The notes beneath the pieces are model-generated. The model was given only the letters and a program-made list of their open reading frames with translations. It ran no database searches and was not told the DNA's origin. A stretch of 64,000 bases of DNA, from assembly GCA_963931925.1 (NCBI GenBank), contig OZ007579.1, positions 25,004,269-25,068,268 of the forward strand. Reading direction: 5' to 3'. Positions 57,677-64,000 of the stretch are shown here, piece after piece (positions within the stretch are counted from its first letter, which is position 1; each line of letters starts with the position of its first letter). Position numbers and translations under genes: made by a program. The stretch is from Onchidella celtica. Taxonomy: Eukaryota > Mollusca > Gastropoda > Systellommatophora > Onchidiidae.

Positions 57677-58993
57677 GTCCGTTCACCGAGACGTGATCAC
57701 GGTTTAGTTGGATTTTCTCAGCTAGTACGAAATACAGCGTCCTGAATTTTTGCATGCAGTGTTACATTTATCATGACCCTACAAATCTTGAATTTGAAGT
57801 CTCTGCACAGCACCGTTCTTCAAAGCGGCGAATTCTTTTGATCTTTTCTTTGTTTTCAATTGAATAGGCCCCAAACAGTATACCTGTGTTCCAACAAGAT
57901 CTGTCACTTCTCGTTTCCCTGTAGTTGATCTAATATTCCTAATTTAGTAATTATAGTAACAATCTGTGGTGAATTGCAGTGGCGTAGCATCATGTTACGG
58001 ACTTCAGGTTTGCTTTATATGTAAATGCATTTATTGTTCCTTTCCTGTAAGATAAAGCTACTACAGATTCATTACTTATCAATTGAAAACAGCCTTCTAG
58101 TTATGCTAAACGGTAACATTCTATGAAAGGTAAAGTTTATAAAGTAGTCAGGCTTTCCAATCTGTATTAAGTTGCGAGAAATATACCGAGACATGACCAC
58201 CCTTTCCCCTCTGAGTCCCTGTCATTGCAAGAGCATGGCCTTGTGGGTACAATGATCAGGCTGCGGACTTGGGACAACCTTAGGCCCAACAGAAAGGTTA
58301 GCCCTAAAAAGGTGTTCTTTTTTTTTTTTTTTCAAAACAGGCAAGCACTTTTCGTTGTTTTTTTTTAATGTTTTATCATCTCAGACGTTTTCTGAATCGG
58401 ATGTCTCCATTGGATTGATGACGATATTCGGTTGAATAAAATGAAGCCCTCGTTCTGCCAGTAGCCTATTCTTCCTCCAACCGCGATACACTGTCCTCTC
58501 ACTTGGAGAAAAATTCTGCAGCGACTTTTCAATGCTGCATGAGTTAGATTTTAGATGTCTGACAGTTTGAAGGTCTTGTTCTCCAATGTTCCGCATCGTA
58601 TTGATTTTGATGTTTAAATCCACGAGAAAGGAATTCTGAAATTGAAAGATCTCTGACAACGCCTCTGACTCTGTGATGGCCTACCAGTGAACAATCATGA
58701 GAGTTTGTTTTTAAACTCACTGTAATCACATGCTGTACCACACATTTTAGTGGGACTCAAAACCATGTGTTAAATTATTACAGTAAAGCACCTAAATGTT
58801 TACCCTTGTCGGTGCTCTCTTTATTTATATACCGCAAATAAACAAACTCGAAAACTACTTGAATAATTCGGGGGCAAAAAATCTGGGTTAGGGTCATCAC
58901 AAATCTAAGACTTCACACCAAATTACATTCAAATATTATCGACGGTTGCAACGCTACGAGCAGTTTTCTGTGATCATGCCTCGGTGAACGGAC
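57677..58993. mobile_element. TIR DNA transposon carrying a reading frame
   Basis: Left GTCCGTTCACCGAGACGTGA and right, inverted, GTCCGTTCACCGAGGCATGA form a 24-bp terminal inverted repeat with two mismatches. The total span is 1,317 bp. TAT or TA lies at both outer edges but the exact target duplication is unclear. The interior holds one open frame on the minus strand (58,381-58,680) and a T run at 58,319-58,332. Superfamily not assigned. Confidence 0.75.
58381..58680 (-). CDS. Transposon-borne reading frame, unknown function
   Basis: An open frame of 99 codons plus TGA, opened by an acceptor-like TGTTCACTGGTAG|GCC in phase 0. The peptide is not low complexity: it starts AITESEALSEIFQFQNSFLV, has a Lys/Arg patch ERTVYRGWRKNRLLAERG near its C-terminal third, and ends SDSENV. 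No start codon is needed if it is a terminal exon; internal ATGs exist. It lies entirely between the terminal repeats of the transposon, so it may be the last exon of a transposon protein, possibly DNA binding given the basic patch (inference). An A-rich segment follows. Family not recognised. Confidence 0.5.
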   Translation of the reverse strand, partial: AITESEALSEIFQFQNSFLVDLNIKINTMRNIGEQDLQTVRHLKSNSCSIEKSLQNFSPSERTVYRGWRKNRLLAERGLHFIQPNIVINPMETSDSENV

Positions 58994-59640
58994 TATAGTA
59001 TAATATTCATTATTGTGGTTAATAAAGTTAATTAGAATTCTCCTTGGCAGAGTTTTTGGTCTGTTCTGCTTGCACCTTATTATCAATATATTTTTACCAC
59101 AACTTGACAGGCAAGCTGTCAGTGTCATGCTGTTCAAAAGTTCATGCACCAAAGTTTTAAGTATCATTCATCTAGTCTAGTGTCTGCAGAAAATCCATTA
59201 ACTGGCGCCGCTTCCCATCCTTGTTTCAGGCAAGTCATGTATCATGGAGTATTTCACTATTTGCCGTACATAATTATTGTTGTATACGACATTTTGCCAA
59301 TTTTGTGGTATTGCCATAAAAGTGGTTCTCCGACTCCTAATTTTATTATGTCAAAAGTGTCATTCTACTCGGTAAAGAACTTTTTGAGATGTTAGTGATG
59401 TAATGTTTTGTATTCGTTTTGGCCCTTTTGCCGACCTACTTTCAATCCTTGTCTTCTTGAAAAGGCAAACTTGCACATACAATATGAAAAATACATGATA
59501 TGATTGTGGAATTTTCTAATTGCATAATTATACATAAAAACACATTTCTATGGCTGTGAATACATGTATGTAAATTTTGTAGGATATGTTATGTTGATCT
59601 GATGTCAATCTGGAGAAGTGTGGGTATTTTACTGGATGCC
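58994..59640. other. No recognised feature
   Basis: AT-rich sequence with no supported exon or repeat end. Confidence 0.4.
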
Positions 59641-59645
59641 ACTGT

Positions 59646-60838
59646 TGTCATGATCACATTAGGATCATAAATGCCGTGCTAGGTCACGACGTCAGTGAGT
59701 TAATTTTTACGATCTTGTTGATTATAACCAGCGTAATTTGTCCTTGAGCTGTTCTCGTGAACAGTTTGTTTTGAAACACCTTTTTTCTGATAGATGGAGA
59801 GAAGGAGGGGCGAGACAGAATAAATGTATAGCTAGGAATGACAGAGCAGTTCTCGACCCCGTGATTTTGATTAACATAGATAAGGGGCGAGTAAAGGTAG
59901 TTTATTTAGACGCTTAGTTGGCGTTCGGAAATTCGTGCATAAGAGTAGAAAGCACGGGGTTTGAAGATTTTAGTAGTTAATGTTTCGCATTTTAAATTTT
60001 GTCTAGACCGTAAAATTGACCTTGATTTTGGCGCAAGGCCATGACAAGCATAAATTAATATTGCAGGCTGAGCTGAAGCGACTGCACCAATCAAATGTAT
60101 GAATCTGGACGGAAGGTCGAGACATAGCTTTAGTATTTAAACCCGTGCAGAGCTTAGATAGAGGCCACATGTAGACAATCCATTTACGAGGTGGACGGCG
60201 ATAGTCCTCAGCCAGATGAGAGACATAGAGACGCAGTTGAGCAGTCTATATTGTGAGGAGCGCCATGATTTAAAGCTCCAGAGCCTAAGCTACTTGGTTT
60301 GATATGAACCCACAGCGTTTACATCCAGCGCTCTCACTCCCAGTGAGGGCCTAATGGTGAGAGTCCATACTAATTTGTAATGATGAAAGTGAACCGTTCT
60401 ACTTACTTTTGAAGAGTTTCAGAGCTACCGCCAGACAACGCATGGCTGTACAAGCATTCTCCATGGCGTGTCTAGAGGAAATGTCCATATCATAACATGT
60501 CTCATTGAATTAATAGAATTTAAACACATGCGCGGATTCTATTTGGCATATAACTCATATGACCTGCAAGTAGTTAGAGTGAATAAGTTAGTCTTTATAG
60601 AAAGCTGTAGTTTCATTAGTTAGATTCAGTTGCCTTTGAATTGATATTTATATTTATAATTATATTTGTTACATTAATTCCTGTAATTAAACTGCCCTAC
60701 AGTTCTGCTAAAAATCAAAGCAATTGATTTATTTAGTTTTTTAGAGTGCAAGTATTTTTTTTGTGTGTTCGTCGATTGTGGGAGCGGACCTCGAAAGAGT
60801 GTCAGTCGAATTCTCCCCATCTAACCCACATCGCGACA
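59646..60838 (-). mobile_element. Solo LTR, family D, copy 2
   Basis: On the minus strand it starts TGTCGCGATGTGGG and ends GATCATGACA. Perfect 5-bp duplications ACTGT lie at 59,641-59,645 and 60,839-60,843. TTTAAATA at 60,133-60,140 (minus) matches the box in copy 1, and ACCTTCCGTCCAGATTCATA next to it is identical. Length 1,193 bp. Similarity to copy 1 is patchy, strongest over 60,080-60,400. Confidence 0.88.
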
Positions 60839-60843
60839 ACTGT

Positions 60844-61643
60844 CCCTGACAGTGACAAATCGTCCCTTTAGAATGACAAGATTCCATCTTCTATCTATCA
60901 ACTTTTGAGAAACTGATGATTCATGTGCTGAAAGCTATGACTTTTTTTCTTTTCAGTAATACAAAACACACATTGAATTCATTTGACACTTTCACCCACA
61001 ATGGTGAGAGCCTGTAGAAGTGGTGTGTATCTCGGCTCAGTCAAAGAGTGGAGACAGAAACCTTGCCATTTTAAGGAGACGAAATGCTTCATACCATACA
61101 TTCATTTACTTTGTGAGATAACTACACATTTTTTTTTGTCTGCTTATTGCAATACATCCATGGTTGCCAGCAATGGAGCTGTCTGAAACCTGAAAATCAC
61201 TTTGACCAAATCAGCCAAACCTGAAGTCGCGGGTACTGAGCAACGCAGTGATAAAACAACAGACCTACCAACTAAATGACACCTAAATCGCGTATACCAA
61301 TGCTATACAAAGGCAATTTTCAAATATATATCAGAGAACAAAACACTTTACATGTCACAATAATGTACTACGGTTACAAAGTATTTATTTGTGCACACCT
61401 ATAACCTTCCTTGTTCATGTAAAATGTGTGTGACTGCAGTAGTTTTTGTTCTATAGGATGATTATTATTTCCTACTTAATTTTGAATGTGGGAAAAATTT
61501 CTCCAATAAGTTTATAAAACCTATCACAAACACACAACGGACAATACATGTAACTACTGCTTTGTGCGTGTTTATTAACATTATTTGTGTCTCTTGAGCC
61601 AATAAAATAGATCCTGTTGTCTCCCTTTCAATTCAACACCGCT
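60844..61643. other. No recognised feature
   Basis: AT-rich; a T run at 61,130-61,138. A 67-codon frame at 60,983-61,186 has no support. Confidence 0.4.
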
Positions 61644-61644
61644 A

Positions 61645-61782
61645 AGCTGAGTTTTCCTTTGTACGGAAATGGAAACAGCAACGGAAACGTCTAAAACCCG
61701 TCAAGTAGTGAAACAGAACTACATGTAGATGTACTTAATGGAGGTTTGACGTTTTCGTTTCCGTACACATGAAAACAAGGCT
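61645..61782. mobile_element. Foldback MITE, family 2
   Basis: AGCTGAGTTTTCCTTTGTAC at the left and, inverted, AGCCTTGTTTTCATGTGTAC at the right, with the shared continuation GGAAACG and ACGTC. About 138 bp. TA or TTA at both edges. A diverged relative lies at 18,095-18,235. Confidence 0.7.
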
Positions 61783-63110
61783 TTAGCAGTATGCCGTTGC
61801 TTGACTCGCACTGCTTACGGGCCCCATGGTTATAATAGAAGCGTCAGACCTACTCCTCACTCACGCTTGCTATAAGTACCATTTATTGGACTGAATGAAG
61901 TGAAATCCGGTTATGCCAATGATATTGATGCCGGAAAACTAAAAAAGGAGAACAATCTGAGGCCTTTGTAAACTATGCTAAAGCCTGCGTCATCGGGTTG
62001 ATCTAGTACAATGAGTATTAGTGGGCTAGCCGTACGTGTATCAGTACAGATGTAGGGGGCATGCTCGACCTTGATCTAGATTCTAGGTTTTTGCGTAACA
62101 GTAGTAACACATCAAATTAGTCAGCACAACACATTCACAGTACACGCGGAACCAAGCAACCGGGTATTCCAAACGAAAGCACCTATCGTCAATCGATAAT
62201 AAACGTTTGTAGATCTACCACTGCAGGCGTGTAAAGCATTAATTCTGGGGTAGGCCTGACACATGGGACGAACTCAGCGCAACACATGTTAGACTAAGAC
62301 CACTCAAACGATACGCGGAACAAGCGGGTCTTGTCCTGACACAATACGTGACCCTTTGACTCTTCGCTCACTTTCAAGTTCACGTTATTGTCAGCGCGAT
62401 GAAGGGCTGCTGCTGCATGTGAAGCGTCTGATCTAAAACTGCGAATCAGCCAGAACGCGACGGTAGCCCTGTGCTGACAATACGCCTTCGGACAATGTAG
62501 ATGCTAAAAATAGGCGCAAATTAGGCCGATGTCTCGAACGCATGCTTGCACTTTTTTGTTTTAACCAGGTTTTGTTTTTCAGTTGTTCACATCGCCAAAC
62601 CGGAATTTTTTTTTTGATACCTAGCGAAACCGGAAATCCGGTATATACCGGAGGTCTGGCACCCGTGTACATTGCGCAATGTATTTAAATATGCCTGTCC
62701 CCCACACGCATGGTGTGTATATATTCAGTGCAGTTTTTCTGAAAATGGGGTCAGTGTCAGTGTAAGCCTTACAGAAAAGTTCCTCGGTCAGCTGTTGGAA
62801 CCATCTTGAACCTAAATTCAAAAGTTCTGCAGCCACTGCTATGGGACCAATTTTACATAGAAAAGCTATTGCAGAGGAGTGAACATAACTCAGTATTTTC
62901 CCTACTTGGCTTTGTAATTAGTCTGCGACCCCTAATAAACAGCCTTTGCTTTGTGGCTAGGTTTAATGGAGGTTCCAACCATCGAGTGATGCGTTATAAA
63001 TATTTCAATGTAATAAAGCGTGTGGTCTAAATAAATAAAAGTGTATTCAGACTTGAGTCATTTTATCTATCATTCACATGCTGTCAAACCACATCAACAA
63101 AGTGAAAATG
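61783..63110. other. No supported gene
   Basis: A local palindrome ACCGGAAATCCGGTATATACCGG-like (split words ACCGGAAATCCGGT and TATACCGG) lies at 62,628-62,650. Frames of 66-79 codons on both strands lack splice or start evidence. Confidence 0.4.
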
Positions 63111-63134
63111 CAAAGGAAGACGGTCATATAACAT

Positions 63135-63140
63135 TTTATT
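63135..63140 (-). terminator. Polyadenylation signal of gene B
   Basis: AATAAA on the minus strand (CTTCATAATAAAATG), 34 bases after the stop codon at 63,174-63,176. The cleavage site would be near 63,115. Confidence 0.65.
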
Positions 63141-63173
63141 ATGAAGTGACCTATTTAATTTAAAACCATCACT

Positions 63174-63203
63174 TTACTTGCCAGGAAGAATGATACCGTC
63201 ATA
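63174..63203 (-). CDS. Gene B, last coding exon (YDGIILPGK stop)
   Basis: On the minus strand a strong acceptor TTTCTCATTTCAG opens nine codons, YDGIILPGK, and TAA, followed by an untranslated tail with AATAAA. The phase is 0 and fits the donor at 63,760. The peptide is compact and hydrophobic, unlike the basic exon before it, suggesting the C-terminal end of a small nuclear or nucleic-acid-associated protein (inference). Family not recognised. Confidence 0.65.
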   Translation of the reverse strand, partial: YDGIILPGK

Positions 63204-63759
63204 CTGAAATGAGAAACAGAAAACAAAAATAAATACATAACATTCCCACATCATGACATTACAACATGGTGAATGAGGTCAGGACCAAAGAATAAAACCA
63301 TGGACCCTCCGGAAAACTAAAAATCTGGAGGAAAATATAAATAATACTTCAAAGACTGGCTTCCAAAAGTGGGAGCCTGTTTACAACCCCCACCCCATCA
63401 TCTATGGCCAGTGCAAATTTCTCCTTTAGCATATTTTGAAAAGGTAAAACATAAGAACAAATAATGTTTAAATCATTCATGCCATATGAATGAAACTAGT
63501 CCATTGAAATAAAATTAAAGTTCTGAATACGAGTGCACACCCTCCCTGCAGCTTCATCCATTTCCCGAGGTCATGATCAATAGTCTTTTCACCCACTTGC
63601 TAAACAAAACATCAAGTCTTAGGTGAACCAAGAAGTTAAAGATTATGACTATCAAAAGCAGCCAAATTACTATGTAAAGAATAGGGAGAAAAAAAAAAAA
63701 GAACACAAGAACAAAACTACTAAAGAGACTCTGTAACTGTCAACTGTGCATGTACCTAC
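63204..63759 (-). other. Gene B, last intron
   Basis: 556-bp intron bounded by GTAGGT and TTTCAG. AT-rich with an A run at 63,690-63,701. No other feature seen. Confidence 0.6.
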
Positions 63760-63854
63760 CTTCTGTTGAAACCACTTTATACACTCATCCTTGCTGATCT
63801 TGTGCTTGGAACCAACAGCACTCTTTCTCCTTCGGCGTTGACTGATATTGAAAC
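63760..63854 (-). CDS. Gene B, penultimate coding exon (basic)
   Basis: Acceptor TGTTTTCATCTGCAG (phase 1) and donor CAGAAG|GTAGGTAC (phase 0) enclose 95 bp. The peptide FNISQRRRRKSAVGSKHKIS continues with KDECIKWFQQK. RRRRK is a likely nuclear localisation signal. With the next exon the C-terminus reads ...KWFQQK-YDGIILPGK. The Cys-x-x-Trp-Phe spacing faintly recalls the start of DCN1-like domains, but this is too short to call. Upstream exons lie beyond 64,000. Confidence 0.7.
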
Positions 63855-64000
63855 CTGCAGATGAAAACACATTACACGTACATTTAATTTTATTTTCAAC
63901 AGAAGTTGCTGCATTCCTACACCGATGGTTTCAGGAACCACCCAATCTCTAAATTTTGCATCCCCCCCTTTATTGGTGGAAAAAGAAGATGACCTCATTC

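Overview
This is eukaryotic, intron-containing nuclear DNA. It shows consensus GT-AG splice sites, AATAAA polyadenylation signals, solo LTRs, a non-LTR retrotransposon, hAT-like and foldback elements, and very long microsatellites. There are no bacterial operons, no recognisable rRNA or tRNA, and no CRISPR array. The density of microsatellites, the frequent ACATGTA words and the LINE type (an endonuclease/reverse transcriptase with a C-terminal C2H2 finger) fit a marine invertebrate, most likely a mollusc. That assignment is inference and is not proven by any gene here.

Host genes are sparse and all lie on the minus strand. Gene A appears to start near 37,078 (TATA box about 37,171, short first exon MSDTQQQ) and runs leftward past the window edge. 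By eye I can place exons at 29,520-29,658, 22,899-23,282, 21,239-22,793, 9,534-9,869 and 1,264-1,369. Splice phases agree at the junctions I can test. One short frameshift near 22,990 is unexplained. The product would be a long, acidic, mostly disordered protein ending, within this window, in a basic coiled-coil-like exon. I do not recognise the family. Gene B occupies the right edge: its last two coding exons (63,760-63,854 and 63,174-63,203) and a polyadenylation signal at 63,135-63,140. Its 5' part lies beyond the window.

Most of the rest is mobile and repeated DNA. Two copies of one LINE lie at 13,556-17,585 (dead, 12-bp target duplication) and 52,231-56,520 (an apparently intact reading frame). 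There are five solo LTRs in at least two families: 24,937-26,183 and 59,646-60,838 (TGTCGCG type); 45,444-46,635 and 48,789-49,985 (TGTCACGAG type); and 26,354-27,562 (TGTCACGAT type, with internal tandem repeats). Four of the five have exact 5-bp target duplications. A TIR transposon at 57,677-58,993 carries a 99-codon reading frame. MITE-like families occur at 2,359, 10,638, 32,901, 34,053 and 38,767 (one family), and at 3,142, 42,407, 47,079 and 61,645. A dispersed GC-palindrome element repeats at 1-414, 19,605-20,140 and 44,661-46,755.

Tandem repeats range from an 8 x 29-bp perfect array (40,481-40,710) through degenerate 40-75-bp minisatellites to an 800-bp GACA/GGTA/GATA block (5,222-6,028). 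No cooperative gene system is visible. The interest lies in gene A, the AUG-less but intact LINE, the transposon-borne reading frame and the nested insertion history. All exon calls were made by eye, so short exons in the long introns may be missed.
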